64,000 bases of DNA from Methanobrevibacter sp. YE315 (GTDB lineage: Archaea > Methanobacteriota > Methanobacteria > Methanobacteriales > Methanobacteriaceae), in contig NZ_CP010834.1 of assembly GCF_001548675.1 (NCBI RefSeq), positions 965,501-1,029,500 on the forward strand, read 5' to 3'. The translations under genes were made by a program, and so were the position numbers. Position 1 is the stretch's first letter. Each line of letters opens with the position of its first letter. The notes beneath the pieces are model-generated. The model ran no database searches and was not told the origin of the DNA. It saw only the letters and a program-made list of their open reading frames with translations. Positions 1 through 9,548 of the stretch are shown here, piece after piece.

Positions 1-1530
1 CTTATTTTAGAGGCCACTTTAATCAAAAAGCATCGTCCAAGATATAATGTCCAGCTGAAGGATGATAAGAGATATCCTTATGTCAAAATCACTGACGAGG
101 AATTTCCAAGGCTGGTCATTACAAGAAACGTTACAAAAAACGGTGTTTATTTCGGTCCGTTTACTGATGCTGGTTCTGTAAAGCAGACAGTCAAATTCCT
201 GAAGTCATTATTCAAGATAAGAACTTGCCGCAATATGAACGGCCCTTGCCTGAACTCCCAGATTGATTTATGCTATGCTCCATGTGATGGCAGGATAACC
301 AAGGAGGAATATTCGAAGATAATAAATAAAATCGATCTGTTTTTCCAGGGTAAATATTCAACCATTGTAAAGAATCTTAAAAGGGAAATGATGCAAGCCG
401 CTGAAAATGAGGAATTTGAAAAGGCGGCTGTAATTAGAGATCAGATTTCTTCAATTGAAGAGATTATGGAAAAGCAGTTCGTTGATTTGGCCGATGATGA
501 TTTGGACCAGGATGTAATAGCTATTGCTCCAAGCAAGGATGAGGTCGTGGTCATTATAATGCCGATTCGAAACGGAAAGATTGTCGGGCGTGATGACTTT
601 TTGATGAGCGGTGCTCAATATGAGTCATCTTCTGAAATCATGTTCGCTTTTATTCAGCAGTATTATGGTTATAATAGGCATATTCCAAAACAGATTCTCT
701 TGGATGAGGACATTGATGAAAAGGAATTGCTTGAGGAATGGTTAAGTGATTTGAGGGGAAATAAGGTAAAGATTAAGGTTCCTCAAAAGGGTGTTAAGTT
801 AAGGCTTGTTAAGATGGCAAAGAAAAATGCCGAAATAATCAAGCATCAAAAGAAAAAGATGGAAAGTTCATTGATAGAGCTTAAAAAATACCTTAAACTC
901 GAAAAATTGCCCCGTGTAATTGAAGGATACGATATCAGTAACATTTCAGGCAAGTTTGCAGTAGGTTCTAAAGTGTCGTTCAAGGACGGCAAACCGGACA
1001 AGAAAAAGTATAAGCATTTCAGGATGGAAACTCCCGGACCAAACGATTTTGCGATGATGGAGGAATTGCTGACCCGCAGATTAAAAATGATTGACTCAGA
1101 TCCCGAACCTGACTTGATAGTGATTGATGGTGGTAAGGGACAGCTTGGCATGGCATGTGGTGTTTTGGAAAAACTCAATTTGACTCATATTCCAATCATT
1201 GGTCTTGCAAAGGAGTTTGAAGAAATATATCTTCCAAACACTAAACGTCCAATAATTATTCCTAAAAACAACAAGGCACTACATTTGCTTCAGCAAGTCA
1301 GGGACGAATCTCACCGTTTTGCAATAACATATCACAGAAAACTCCGTAGTAAGGATATACAATCCTCTTCTCTTGATGATATCGTTGGGATTGGTAAAAA
1401 AAGGAAAATTAATTTATTAAAAGCTTTTGGAAGCATAGATAATATAAAACAAGCCTCAATAGAGGATTTAGCTAAAATAAATGGCATGAATCAAAAAACG
1501 GCTGAAAATGTCTATAATTATTATCACTAA
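1..1530 (+). CDS. uvrC: Excinuclease ABC subunit C, 5' end missing
   Basis: This is the nuclease subunit of UvrABC nucleotide excision repair, which cuts DNA on both sides of a bulky lesion. The frame is open from base 1, so the gene starts before the window. The first visible residues are the end of the GIY-YIG nuclease domain, including the E-A-T-L-I-K segment that normally carries its catalytic Glu. A UVR helix follows (about bases 370-480), then the RNase H-like second nuclease domain (YDISN, then ETPGPNDFAMMEEL, about bases 920-1350). The C-terminus is a helix-hairpin-helix DNA-binding region with the GIG and INGM turns. No truncation is visible apart from the window edge. Confidence 0.96.
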   Translation, partial: LILEATLIKKHRPRYNVQLKDDKRYPYVKITDEEFPRLVITRNVTKNGVYFGPFTDAGSVKQTVKFLKSLFKIRTCRNMNGPCLNSQIDLCYAPCDGRITKEEYSKIINKIDLFFQGKYSTIVKNLKREMMQAAENEEFEKAAVIRDQISSIEEIMEKQFVDLADDDLDQDVIAIAPSKDEVVVIIMPIRNGKIVGRDDFLMSGAQYESSSEIMFAFIQQYYGYNRHIPKQILLDEDIDEKELLEEWLSDLRGNKVKIKVPQKGVKLRLVKMAKKNAEIIKHQKKKMESSLIELKKYLKLEKLPRVIEGYDISNISGKFAVGSKVSFKDGKPDKKKYKHFRMETPGPNDFAMMEELLTRRLKMIDSDPEPDLIVIDGGKGQLGMACGVLEKLNLTHIPIIGLAKEFEEIYLPNTKRPIIIPKNNKALHLLQQVRDESHRFAITYHRKLRSKDIQSSSLDDIVGIGKKRKINLLKAFGSIDNIKQASIEDLAKINGMNQKTAENVYNYYH

Positions 1531-1631
1531 TTTTTTATCATTTTTTTTAAAAAACAGATGATTTTCCATTAAGTTTAAATATAAGTATTTTTATAAAGTT
1601 TTTATAAGTAAATTGGAATAGGTAAATATTT

Positions 1632-2174
1632 ATGGTTAGATGTCCGAGGTGTGGATATGATAATCCGTCCACAGCCGTATATTGTAATAACTGTGCATAT
1701 CTCCTTGTAGACCATGGCGGAAAAACAATAAATAATACAAGAAGGACTCCTCGTTGGAATATGGGCACAGCTAGAAAAATTGTTATCGTTTTGGGAATTA
1801 TTATTATAGCACTGTTGTTGTTTTCTTTTATTTATAATTTTAACCAGCCGTCTTATGATGAAAATCTGAATGTCATCACTGATAATGGAACCGTTCATAA
1901 ATCTGCAGCATATCCTTATCGTGCCGTGATTCAATATAACGGTAGTTGGTATGCTCAAATGGGCAATCCATCTTATCTTGTATCAGAATCAGGTGAAGGT
2001 TCAGAGTCATTTGTTTTGGACTGCGCTGCTTGGGATAGAATATGTCTTGATGTTCAAAAGCAGGATGGCGGTGATGGCGAACTTAAAATTCAACTTTTAA
2101 GAAACGGTCAGGTCGTAGATGAAAAATCAACTACAAATGCTACTGGAAATCTTGTAATCAATTATAATTATTAG
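1632..2174 (+). CDS. Zinc-ribbon membrane-anchored protein, unknown function
   Basis: The 180-residue protein starts with a zinc ribbon (C4-x2-C7 and C18-x2-C21). A basic linker and one hydrophobic segment follow (about residues 47-67, IVIVLGIIIIALLLFSFIYN). The roughly 110-residue C-terminal domain is rich in Asn, Gly and beta-prone residues. The likely topology is a cytoplasmic zinc finger, one membrane span and an external domain. Small zinc-ribbon/one-span proteins are common in Methanobrevibacter, but I know of no defined role. The gene stands alone, with a TATA-like AT stretch upstream (about 1573-1600). Confidence 0.8.
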   Translation: MVRCPRCGYDNPSTAVYCNNCAYLLVDHGGKTINNTRRTPRWNMGTARKIVIVLGIIIIALLLFSFIYNFNQPSYDENLNVITDNGTVHKSAAYPYRAVIQYNGSWYAQMGNPSYLVSESGEGSESFVLDCAAWDRICLDVQKQDGGDGELKIQLLRNGQVVDEKSTTNATGNLVINYNY

Positions 2175-2178
2175 TTTT

Positions 2179-2475
2179 TTATAATTGGTTTACTTTTGTT
2201 TCCAATAATTCGATGAGTTCATCTGTTTTATATAGTCTAATTTCCTGTTCGTCCTTGTCTTTAAATATTTGAATAAATTTGATGAGGTCATTGCATAGTT
2301 GGTCGTATTGAATGTTTAGTGTGTTAAAGTTAGACATTAGTGCAACTAGTTTGTCCTGTTCTAATTTTTCATTGTCTCTTAAGATTCTTTCAATGTTAAC
2401 AAAATGAGTTTCAATCATAATTTTTTCTTGTTCTAAGCTGTCTATGAACTCTTGTATTTTATTTTCGCTAGCCAT
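2179..2475 (-). CDS. Small coiled-coil protein, unknown function
   Basis: I place the start at the ATG complementary to 2473-2475 (MASENKIQEF). It is preceded by an AAGTGATT ribosome site and sits at a better distance from the promoter than the in-frame ATG 48 bases upstream. The product is 98 residues, almost wholly charged helix (LEQEKIMIETHFVNIERIL and similar), with heptad-like spacing and no membrane segment or cysteine. I do not recognise a family. It is transcribed away from atwA from a shared AT-rich intergenic region, and its 3' end lies 4 bases from the end of the zinc-ribbon gene on the other strand. Confidence 0.65.
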   Translation of the reverse strand: MASENKIQEFIDSLEQEKIMIETHFVNIERILRDNEKLEQDKLVALMSNFNTLNIQYDQLCNDLIKFIQIFKDKDEQEIRLYKTDELIELLETKVNQL

Positions 2476-2561
2476 TTTAATCACTTGATTTTTATAGTTA
2501 ATATAAAATATAAATACTTTCATTAATATAAATTTGTATTAATATGAATGGGGCATAAAGA
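2476..2561. promoter_or_regulatory. Divergent promoter region for atwA and the coiled-coil gene
   Basis: These 86 bases are over 80% A+T and contain TATA-like stretches readable on both strands (around 2502-2515 and 2525-2540). The GGGG before the atwA ATG is its probable ribosome site. Confidence 0.45.
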
Positions 2562-4268
2562 ATGATAAAAGTTGAGAATGTAAGTAAAGTTTATGAATTG
2601 GCTGATGGGACTTCAGTCAGCGCACTTAAGAATGTAAGTTTCGAAGTTGAAGAAGGAGAGATATTGGGAATCATGGGAAAAAGTGGTTCCGGTAAGACTA
2701 CACTTTTAAGGGCGATTAGAGGCGTAGAACATATTGATGAAGGAAGCATTAGTGTAGGCGATGTTAAAGTAACTTCTGAATCCTCTCAATTCTATTATAA
2801 TAATCTTAAAAAAGAAACCGCAATTCACCTTCAAAGGTCCTTTGGTTTATGGCCTGACACTGTACGTGAAAATGTTTTAAGAAAATTGTATGCTCGCAGG
2901 TATTTTGATGAAGGAGATACCAATTTTGAAACTGCAGAAAGTGAATTCGGCGATGAAGCGGATGAGCTTTTAGAACTTGTTTCATTAACCCATAAGGCAG
3001 ACCATTATGCATCTGTCTTAAGCGGCGGTGAAAAACAAAGGCTTATCATGGCAAGGCAGCTTGCAAAGCAACCTAAGGCTTTACTTCTTGATGAACCTGC
3101 AACCATGGCATGCCCTAAAACAAAACAAGAAATATTGGATGCAGTTAAAAAAATCAATAAGGAATTGAATATCACTGTTATTGTCGTATCTCATTTACCT
3201 GACGTTCAAAAATACCTTGCGGATAGGGTAATCCTTCTTGAAGACGGTGAAATTGCTGATGAAGGCAGCCCTGAGAAAATCTGTGACGAATTCATGGAAG
3301 ACATGGACGATATCGTGGACATCAAGAACATATCAACTGATGAGGATGTTATTGACGTTAAGGATATCTATAAGAGATTCTATTTATTGACCGGTGGTGA
3401 AGTGCTTCAGATTGAAGATGTCAACTTCAAGGTCAAAAAAGAGAATATTTTAAGCATCATTGGACCAAGCGGTGCTGGTAAAACTGTGCTCCTAAGAATG
3501 CTTGGCGGTCTGGATGATCCTGATAAGGGTGAAGTCTTGTATAAGCTCGATGACGGCACTTGGGCTGACATTGACATTCCCGGCATGAACCGTATGAAGA
3601 TAAGGTCAAAATTAGGATTTATGCATCAGGAATTTGCATTAAGCCATTATGCAACAGTCTTAAATCAGCTGGCTGTCCGTTTAGGTTATAAAAATGACAA
3701 TATCATTAAGGAAGCTCAGGAAAGGGCTAGAAGAGTAGGCCTTAGTGAAGAATTGTTGGATTCATTTTATTTGCTCACTGATTTACCTGAAGTTGAAGCT
3801 CGTGACCGCTTAAGACAGATTGGACTTGATTCTGATATATTGGATGATCTGTTCCCAAGATTCCCGGAAACTGCAACTAAGGAAGCGGTAGCCGACATTT
3901 TCGAAAGCCTTGATTTGGACATGGACATATTGTACAGGAAATCCTATGAATTGTCCGGTGGTCAGAAGGTACGTGTAATGCTTGCATTGATTTTGGTTTC
4001 AAGGCCAAAATATTTGCTTTTAGATGAACCGTTCGGTGATTTGGACCCTGTAACCTTAAGGGATGTTACCAATGCTTTGAAAACAATTTCAAAAGATTAT
4101 GGAATTACCATTGTAATGATTTCACATAACACTGACTTCATTAAAGAGTTAAGCAATAGGGCAATCTTCATGGATGACGGAAAAATCATCGACGATAGTG
4201 AAGACATTGATCAGATTGTAGGTAATTTCATTGATTTCTGTCATGCAGACTATCTGAAAGGAGATTAA
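2562..4268 (+). CDS. atwA: Methyl-coenzyme M reductase activation component A2 (AtwA), tandem ABC ATPase
   Basis: AtwA is the ATP-dependent component A2 used in methanogens for reductive activation of methyl-coenzyme M reductase. The 568-residue protein has two ABC ATPase domains and no membrane segments, so it is a soluble ABC protein. Domain 1 has Walker A GKSGSGKTT (residues 39-47), signature LSGGEKQR and Walker B LLLDEPA. Domain 2 (from about residue 275) has Walker A GPSGAGKTV, signature LSGGQKVR and Walker B LLLDEPFGDLDP. The D-loop of domain 1 (MACP) departs from the usual form, which I believe is typical of this family. A universal stress protein gene follows after 2 bases and is probably co-transcribed. 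Confidence 0.9.
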   Translation: MIKVENVSKVYELADGTSVSALKNVSFEVEEGEILGIMGKSGSGKTTLLRAIRGVEHIDEGSISVGDVKVTSESSQFYYNNLKKETAIHLQRSFGLWPDTVRENVLRKLYARRYFDEGDTNFETAESEFGDEADELLELVSLTHKADHYASVLSGGEKQRLIMARQLAKQPKALLLDEPATMACPKTKQEILDAVKKINKELNITVIVVSHLPDVQKYLADRVILLEDGEIADEGSPEKICDEFMEDMDDIVDIKNISTDEDVIDVKDIYKRFYLLTGGEVLQIEDVNFKVKKENILSIIGPSGAGKTVLLRMLGGLDDPDKGEVLYKLDDGTWADIDIPGMNRMKIRSKLGFMHQEFALSHYATVLNQLAVRLGYKNDNIIKEAQERARRVGLSEELLDSFYLLTDLPEVEARDRLRQIGLDSDILDDLFPRFPETATKEAVADIFESLDLDMDILYRKSYELSGGQKVRVMLALILVSRPKYLLLDEPFGDLDPVTLRDVTNALKTISKDYGITIVMISHNTDFIKELSNRAIFMDDGKIIDDSEDIDQIVGNFIDFCHADYLKGD

Positions 4269-4270
4269 GA

Positions 4271-4696
4271 ATGTTTGATGTGATTGCAGTTCCTGTAGAC
4301 GGTTCTAATTATGGATATCAGGCGGCTGACGTAGCTATTGAAATAGCTAAAAGATTCAACTCTAAAATTGCTGCCGTTCATGTTCTGGAGGAATTTTCAT
4401 TCAGCAGCTATGATTCGGAAGAGGATTCTGGTGATGCGATTTTGGCAAAAATCACTGAAAAGGCAAATGAAGCAGGTATTGAGGTCATCGAACATCTGCT
4501 TACTGCAGACCCATTAAGGGACATGAAGTTCATAATAGACCAGACACGTGCGGATTTGGTTGTCATACATGCGCATGGGGCGAATAACAATAGATTCGTA
4601 TCATTTGATGAGAATAATGTCTCAGATACACAAATAGGTTCAGTCTCAGAAAGGCTTATTAGGAATTCTGAAGTTCCGGTATTATTGGTAAAATAA
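4271..4696 (+). CDS. Universal stress protein (UspA family)
   Basis: The 141-residue protein is a single Usp domain. It has an N-terminal strand with the ATP-site Asp (VIAVPVDGS), the VVIHAHG strand, and the GSVSERLIRNSEVPVLLV ending typical of the nucleotide-binding Usp type. The usual G-x2-G-x9-G loop is stretched by an Asn/Asp-rich insert, so ATP binding is likely but not certain. It starts 2 bases after atwA with the ribosome site AAGGAG overlapping the atwA end, so the two are probably one transcript. The link to methyl-CoM reductase activation is inferred from position only. Confidence 0.88.
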   Translation: MFDVIAVPVDGSNYGYQAADVAIEIAKRFNSKIAAVHVLEEFSFSSYDSEEDSGDAILAKITEKANEAGIEVIEHLLTADPLRDMKFIIDQTRADLVVIHAHGANNNRFVSFDENNVSDTQIGSVSERLIRNSEVPVLLVK

Positions 4697-4730
4697 TACT
4701 TAAAAATTTTTATTTTCTTTTTTTATTCAT
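4679..4730 (+). terminator. Hairpin plus T tract after the Usp gene
   Basis: An 8-bp perfect stem (GTATTATT / AATAATAC, 5-base loop, 4679-4699) encloses the stop codon and is followed by T-rich tracts to about 4730. Confidence 0.6.
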
Positions 4731-4816
4731 TATAACATCTATTTTTAACTAAACATTTTAATATAATAAAAAATAAACTAAATATAACATAAATTGTTTA
4801 TTATAGGAGATATTTT

Positions 4817-4984
4817 ATGATAGTAAAAGATTGGTGCTCATTTTGCGGTGAGTGCGCTGGAGTTTGTCCAAGAAATTTAATACAAGTAAGAGAGTATTCA
4901 TTAGTATTTAATGATGATGACTGTAAAGAATGTGATACATGCATTAAAGCATGTCCGATAAATGCATTAGAAAAAGAGGATTGA
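4817..4984 (+). CDS. Small 2[4Fe-4S] ferredoxin
   Basis: The 55-residue protein is little more than two cluster motifs: C7-x2-C10-x2-C13-x3-C17-P and C36-x2-C39-x2-C42-x3-C46-P. It has the standard bacterial-type ferredoxin layout. The start has a TAGGAGAT ribosome site at 4804-4811. It ends 4 bases before a geranylgeranyl reductase gene. A ferredoxin gene next to geranylgeranyl reductase is known from Methanosarcina acetivorans, where the ferredoxin is needed for full saturation of archaeol. The natural inference is that this ferredoxin is the electron donor for the next enzyme. Confidence 0.92.
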   Translation: MIVKDWCSFCGECAGVCPRNLIQVREYSLVFNDDDCKECDTCIKACPINALEKED

Positions 4985-4988
4985 TTAT

Positions 4989-6167
4989 ATGATTGAAACT
5001 GATGTAATTGTAGTTGGTTCAGGACCTGCAGGTTCAAGTGCAGCTAAACATGCCGCATTAGGTGGCGCTAGAGTAATTTTAATGGATAAGAAATCTGAAA
5101 TCGGTTCACCAAAAAGATGTGCTGAAGGTGTTTCAATTCAAGGACTTGAAAAATTAGGAATTGAGCCTTCACCTCGTTGGGTAACTCAGGAAATCCAGGG
5201 TATCAGAATCCAAACTCCCGATGGAACTGACGTATGGATGACTAGTGAAGAAGTCAAAATACCTGAAGCAGGTTACATTTTGGAAAGAAAAGTTTTCGAT
5301 AAGCATATGGCAATGGATGCTGCAAGAGCAGGTGCAGAAATCAGAATCAAAACCTTAGTAACCGGAATTGATAAGATTGAGGATGGTTATATTGTCTACA
5401 CCGAATGCATGGGTGAACAAATAGATTACAAATGTAAAGTTTTAATCGCAGCTGACGGTCCTGAAGGTCACGTTGCAAGATGGGCTGGATTAAGACCTGC
5501 AGCAAAACCTAAAGAAATGGAATCAGGTGTTCAATATGAAATGTGCAATGTGGAATTCGAAAGACCTGGAGTAATTGAATTTTACTTAGGCTCATGTGCA
5601 CCTGGCGGATATGTCTGGATTTTCCCTAAAGGTGATGACATTGCAAATGTTGGTTTAGCTATTTTACCGCACAAGGCTGAAAAAACAGCAAAAGAATACT
5701 TGGATGACTTTATTGCAAAATGCCCATACACTCAAAATGCTCAGGCTGTTGAGATGAATGTAGGTGGAGATCCAGTTGGCGGAATGACCAAAAAACTTTA
5801 TGATGACAACATTTTAGTATGCGGAGATGCTGCCGGTCAGGTAAACCCATTAACCGGTGGTGGAATAATCTCAGGTATGACTGGTGGAATGTGTGCAGGT
5901 CAAGTTGCAGCTCAAGCTATTAAGGAAGACTGCTCCAAAAAATTCCTAAAACAGTATGATGAAATGGCTCATGCAGAATTGGACCATGATATCAAAAGAT
6001 ATAAGAAGGTACAGGAATACTTGCTTACCTTATCTGATGACGAATTGGACAGCATAGGACATGCATTCCAAGACGAAAGCTTTGATAAGATTTCAACCAC
6101 TGAAATCGTTAAAAAATTAATTAAAGTATCTCCAAAAGCATTACTTAAATTAGGTAAATTTGTATAG
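4989..6167 (+). CDS. Geranylgeranyl reductase (digeranylgeranylglycerophospholipid reductase)
   Basis: This FAD enzyme saturates the geranylgeranyl chains of archaeal membrane lipids. At 392 residues it has the family's normal length. It shows the N-terminal FAD motif VVGSGPAGSSAAKHA (about residues 8-22), the conserved KRCAEGVS near residue 40, the substrate-site motif YVWIFPKG, and the FAD-binding GDAAGQVNPLTGGGI (about residue 280). The short C-terminal helical part matches archaeal GGRs. It follows the ferredoxin gene by 4 bases; galE begins 10 bases later, so the three are probably one operon. Confidence 0.93.
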   Translation: MIETDVIVVGSGPAGSSAAKHAALGGARVILMDKKSEIGSPKRCAEGVSIQGLEKLGIEPSPRWVTQEIQGIRIQTPDGTDVWMTSEEVKIPEAGYILERKVFDKHMAMDAARAGAEIRIKTLVTGIDKIEDGYIVYTECMGEQIDYKCKVLIAADGPEGHVARWAGLRPAAKPKEMESGVQYEMCNVEFERPGVIEFYLGSCAPGGYVWIFPKGDDIANVGLAILPHKAEKTAKEYLDDFIAKCPYTQNAQAVEMNVGGDPVGGMTKKLYDDNILVCGDAAGQVNPLTGGGIISGMTGGMCAGQVAAQAIKEDCSKKFLKQYDEMAHAELDHDIKRYKKVQEYLLTLSDDELDSIGHAFQDESFDKISTTEIVKKLIKVSPKALLKLGKFV

Positions 6168-6177
6168 GTGTGTTTCG

Positions 6178-7149
6178 ATGATTCTAATTACTGGTGGGGC
6201 AGGCTATATAGGTTCCCATACAAATAAAGCTCTAAATAATGCAGGTTATGAAACTGTCGTTGTTGATAATCTTTCTAAAGGTTATGAGTCATTTGTTAAA
6301 TGGGGGAATTTTGAAAACTGTGATTTTGGAAGTCAGGATTTAAGGAAAGTTTTCGAAAAATATGATATAGATGGTGTTATTCACTTTGCTGCTTTTTCAT
6401 CAGTTGCAGAATCTGTTGAAATGCCACAAATGTATTTTAAAAATAACTATAGAAACACATTAAATCTCCTAAAGATAATGAGGGAATTTAATGTGGATAA
6501 ATTTATTTTATCATCAACTGCTGCAGTATATGGGAATCCTGAAAAAATTCCAATAACTGAAGATCAAGACTTAAAACCAATCAATCCTTATGGACACTCC
6601 AAATTCATCACTGAAAAGGCTTTGGAAAGAGAAGCTGAAAAGGGTGATTTCAGTTATGTATCTTTAAGATATTTCAATGCGGCAGGTGCTGATTTTGATT
6701 GTGAGATCGGGGAATTGCATGACCCTGAAACTCACTTAATCCCATTAGTATTGGATGCGGCTATCGGAAAGCGAGACAGCATTTCCATTTTTGGAGATGA
6801 TTATGACACTCCCGATGGAACTTGCATCCGAGATTATATTCATGTCAATGACTTGGCTGATGCACATATTAAAGCATATGAATACCTATGTGAAGAAAAG
6901 GAATCAAATGTCTTTAACTTGGGAAATGGGGAAGGATACTCTGTTCTTGAGATTATTGACGAATGCAAAAAAGTCACTGGCAATGATTTTGAAGTAAAAA
7001 TTGATGAACGCCGTGAAGGCGATCCTGCTATTTTAATAGCGGATTCTACAAAAATCAAAGATAAATTGGGTTGGACTCCTAAATACAATCTGGAACAAAT
7101 CATTGAGTCTGCTTGGAAATGGCATGAAAAAATGAATTTAATCGGGTAA
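6178..7149 (+). CDS. galE: UDP-glucose 4-epimerase
   Basis: A member of the SDR (extended) superfamily that interconverts UDP-glucose and UDP-galactose, or the N-acetyl forms. I use the ATG at 6178 because an AGGTGTG ribosome site precedes it; an in-frame ATG at 6160 would overlap the previous gene. The 323 residues include the NAD motif GGAGYIGSH at the start, SSTAAVYG, the catalytic YGHSK, and RYFNAAGA, all as in GalE. The probable role is supply of galactose-type sugars for pseudomurein, glycoprotein or glycolipid. C-terminal binding residues are not distinctive enough to choose the exact substrate. Confidence 0.9.
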   Translation: MILITGGAGYIGSHTNKALNNAGYETVVVDNLSKGYESFVKWGNFENCDFGSQDLRKVFEKYDIDGVIHFAAFSSVAESVEMPQMYFKNNYRNTLNLLKIMREFNVDKFILSSTAAVYGNPEKIPITEDQDLKPINPYGHSKFITEKALEREAEKGDFSYVSLRYFNAAGADFDCEIGELHDPETHLIPLVLDAAIGKRDSISIFGDDYDTPDGTCIRDYIHVNDLADAHIKAYEYLCEEKESNVFNLGNGEGYSVLEIIDECKKVTGNDFEVKIDERREGDPAILIADSTKIKDKLGWTPKYNLEQIIESAWKWHEKMNLIG

Positions 7150-7154
7150 TATTC

Positions 7155-8048
7155 ATGGAAACCGAAAATCATGAATCAAAAATTGATGTTCGTATAATTG
7201 TATCTGGATTGGATGTTGCACAGCTTGTATCAAAAGCTGTTAACAATATTCAACTTGAAAGGGATTATAATATAGTTGTTTCATCCATCATTCCTACCGT
7301 TGAAGTGGATATCGTTAAGAAAGTAGCTAGTGGAGCGGATATCCTTTTGATTGGCGGATATGGCCATGATGAAACTTTCAATATTCTTTTCAATGAATTG
7401 AAAACTGATTTTAATCATATTGGATTATTTGACTATAACAATATCATTATTGAAGACGAATCCATTGATGCCCATTTGGCTGAAAAGGAGATTTTAAACT
7501 CAATAATTAAATCGACACTATCTTATTCTCTGAATCTAATCAATATCCACACTCTTGAAAACAAACTGATTAAGGTAACCCACAACTATAATAATTTGCT
7601 TGATGATTATAATCAGCTTATTAAGGAAAATGAAGTCATATCTCAAGAAAATAAGGAATTGATGGAGGATTTCAAGGAAATAAAATCTGATTTTGAAGAC
7701 TTCAAGCTACGTTACAACGACATTTATTCCCGCGATATTCTTGAAATCTTTAATCTGGAAGAACTCTGGCAGGAAGCTTTTAGACAGGATTTGGCCGATA
7801 TGGAAAGGGTTATAATCGCCACAGAAAAGTTCAAGCCGGACAATATAATTGTTGGACAAGGTTATATTGCAGCTGAATCTAAAAGCAAGGCAATTGAATG
7901 GTTAAAGATTGTAAGAACCGCATTGATATTTGTTGATGATAATTCTGATGATTTAAAAAGAGATTCGGATGATGCTGATGAAGTTAAAGTTCCAGAAGTA
8001 AGGGACGATTATGATATTCCGGATACCTTTGAGAATTTTTGGGATTAA
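7155..8048 (+). CDS. Unrecognised protein with central coiled coil
   Basis: The 297-residue acidic protein is not one I recognise. Residues 1-85 look like an alternating strand/helix domain (IDVRIIVSGLDVAQLVSKAV, ADILLIGGYGHDETF). About residues 135-190 form a strong coiled coil (NLLDDYNQLIKENEVISQE and onward). A short helical/strand region follows (IIVGQGYIAAESKSKAIEWL) and then a very acidic tail. There is no signal peptide, membrane span or cysteine cluster. It begins 5 bases after galE and is probably in the same transcript. The N-terminal pattern could be a nucleotide-binding or sensor-type fold, but that is a guess. Confidence 0.75.
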   Translation: METENHESKIDVRIIVSGLDVAQLVSKAVNNIQLERDYNIVVSSIIPTVEVDIVKKVASGADILLIGGYGHDETFNILFNELKTDFNHIGLFDYNNIIIEDESIDAHLAEKEILNSIIKSTLSYSLNLINIHTLENKLIKVTHNYNNLLDDYNQLIKENEVISQENKELMEDFKEIKSDFEDFKLRYNDIYSRDILEIFNLEELWQEAFRQDLADMERVIIATEKFKPDNIIVGQGYIAAESKSKAIEWLKIVRTALIFVDDNSDDLKRDSDDADEVKVPEVRDDYDIPDTFENFWD

Positions 8049-8120
8049 TTGACTAAAACAATTATAATTTTATACTAGTTAAAAGATAATTATATTCATA
8101 TTATTTATAGGAGTTAGCAA

Positions 8121-9542
8121 ATGCAAGGAGAAATGGAAGATAAGTGTGGTATTATTGGATATCATTCAAAAAATGATTCTAAAAATGTTGCATCCTTTGT
8201 TTATTATTGTTTGTATGCTTTACAGCACAGAGGTCAAGAATCAGCAGGAATAGCTACTTTTAATCCAGAAAAAGGATTGAATTATTATTGTGGTATGGGC
8301 TTAATAACCGATGTTTTTAAGGATTATGAAATCCAAAATCTGTTGGGAAACATGGCTATTGGGCATGTGAGATACTCAACCACAGGCCAATCAAGGCTCG
8401 AGAATTCACAGCCTTTTGTCACTGATTTTGATGATGGATTTATAGCTATGGCTCATAATGGGGATATTGTCAATTCCGCTGAGCTAAGAGAAGAATTGAT
8501 AAATGACGGCTATGAATTCAAGTCTGACACTGATTCTGAAGTGATTTGTTATATGCTTAAAAAGGAACATTACGATAATAATAAAAGCATGATTGAATCC
8601 ATTGAATGCGTTTCCAAAAAATTAGTTGGATCTTATGCATTGACTATTTTGGTCAACGGTGATTTGTATGGTGTTAGGGATCCAATGGGAATAAAACCGC
8701 TTGCTATTGCTGATAAAGATGGTGATTATATTTTAGCATCTGAAACTGTTGCGTTTGATGTTGTAAATGCTGAATATATCAGAGATATAAAGCCAGGCGA
8801 AGTTGTATACTTCGATAATAATGAAATTAACTCCTACATGTTAGAAAGTGCAGGCAAATGTAAACTTTCTCACTGTATGTTTGAATACGTTTACTTTGCA
8901 AGGCCTGACAGTACAATAGACGGCGTAAACGTTTACGAAACCAGAATGAATATAGGTAAACAATTACGTAAATTGTACCCTATTGATGCTGATGTCGTTA
9001 TTCCAGTACCTGATTCATCAATTCCTGCGGCTATTGGATACTCAAGAGCTTCCGGAATACCATATGGTGAAGGTTTAATCAAGAACAGGTATGTCGGAAG
9101 AACATTTATCATGCCAACTCAAGAAGAACGTGAATTGGCTGTAAGACTTAAGTTAAATCCTATAAAAGATGCCATTAAAGGCAAAAAAATTATCCTGATA
9201 GATGATAGTATTGTAAGAGGTACCACTTCCAAACAGTTGTTGGACCTTGTTAAGGAAGCGGAACCTGCTGAAATTCATTTCCTTGTAGGTTGTCCTCCTG
9301 TTATTGCACCTTGTTACTATGGTGTTGCAATGGCAACCAAAAAGGAATTGATTGCGGCTAATTATTCAGTTGAAGAAATTCGAGAACAGCTTGACATTGA
9401 TTCATTAGGCTATATCACTATGGAAGCTTTGGTTGAAGCAATAGGAATGCCTAAGGATAACTTATGTTTAGGTTGTATAAATGAGGAATATCCTACAGAA
9501 ATTCCTGAAGGTCTTGAAGCTGAAACTTATTACAAACCTTAG
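8121..9542 (+). CDS. purF: Amidophosphoribosyltransferase
   Basis: PurF makes 5-phosphoribosylamine from PRPP and glutamine, the first committed step of purine synthesis. The start at 8121 has an AGGAG site 8 bases upstream. It gives a short propeptide (MQGEMEDK) before the catalytic Cys of CGIIGYH, which would be removed in maturation; ATG 8133 is an alternative. The class II glutaminase domain comes first ([24 protein letters not shown]). The phosphoribosyltransferase domain follows, with [17 protein letters not shown] as the PRPP loop. The late LCLGC pair and other Cys fit the [4Fe-4S] Bacillus-type enzyme. At 473 residues it is full length. Confidence 0.95.
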   Translation: MQGEMEDKCGIIGYHSKNDSKNVASFVYYCLYALQHRGQESAGIATFNPEKGLNYYCGMGLITDVFKDYEIQNLLGNMAIGHVRYSTTGQSRLENSQPFVTDFDDGFIAMAHNGDIVNSAELREELINDGYEFKSDTDSEVICYMLKKEHYDNNKSMIESIECVSKKLVGSYALTILVNGDLYGVRDPMGIKPLAIADKDGDYILASETVAFDVVNAEYIRDIKPGEVVYFDNNEINSYMLESAGKCKLSHCMFEYVYFARPDSTIDGVNVYETRMNIGKQLRKLYPIDADVVIPVPDSSIPAAIGYSRASGIPYGEGLIKNRYVGRTFIMPTQEERELAVRLKLNPIKDAIKGKKIILIDDSIVRGTTSKQLLDLVKEAEPAEIHFLVGCPPVIAPCYYGVAMATKKELIAANYSVEEIREQLDIDSLGYITMEALVEAIGMPKDNLCLGCINEEYPTEIPEGLEAETYYKP

Positions 9543-9548
9543 ATATTT

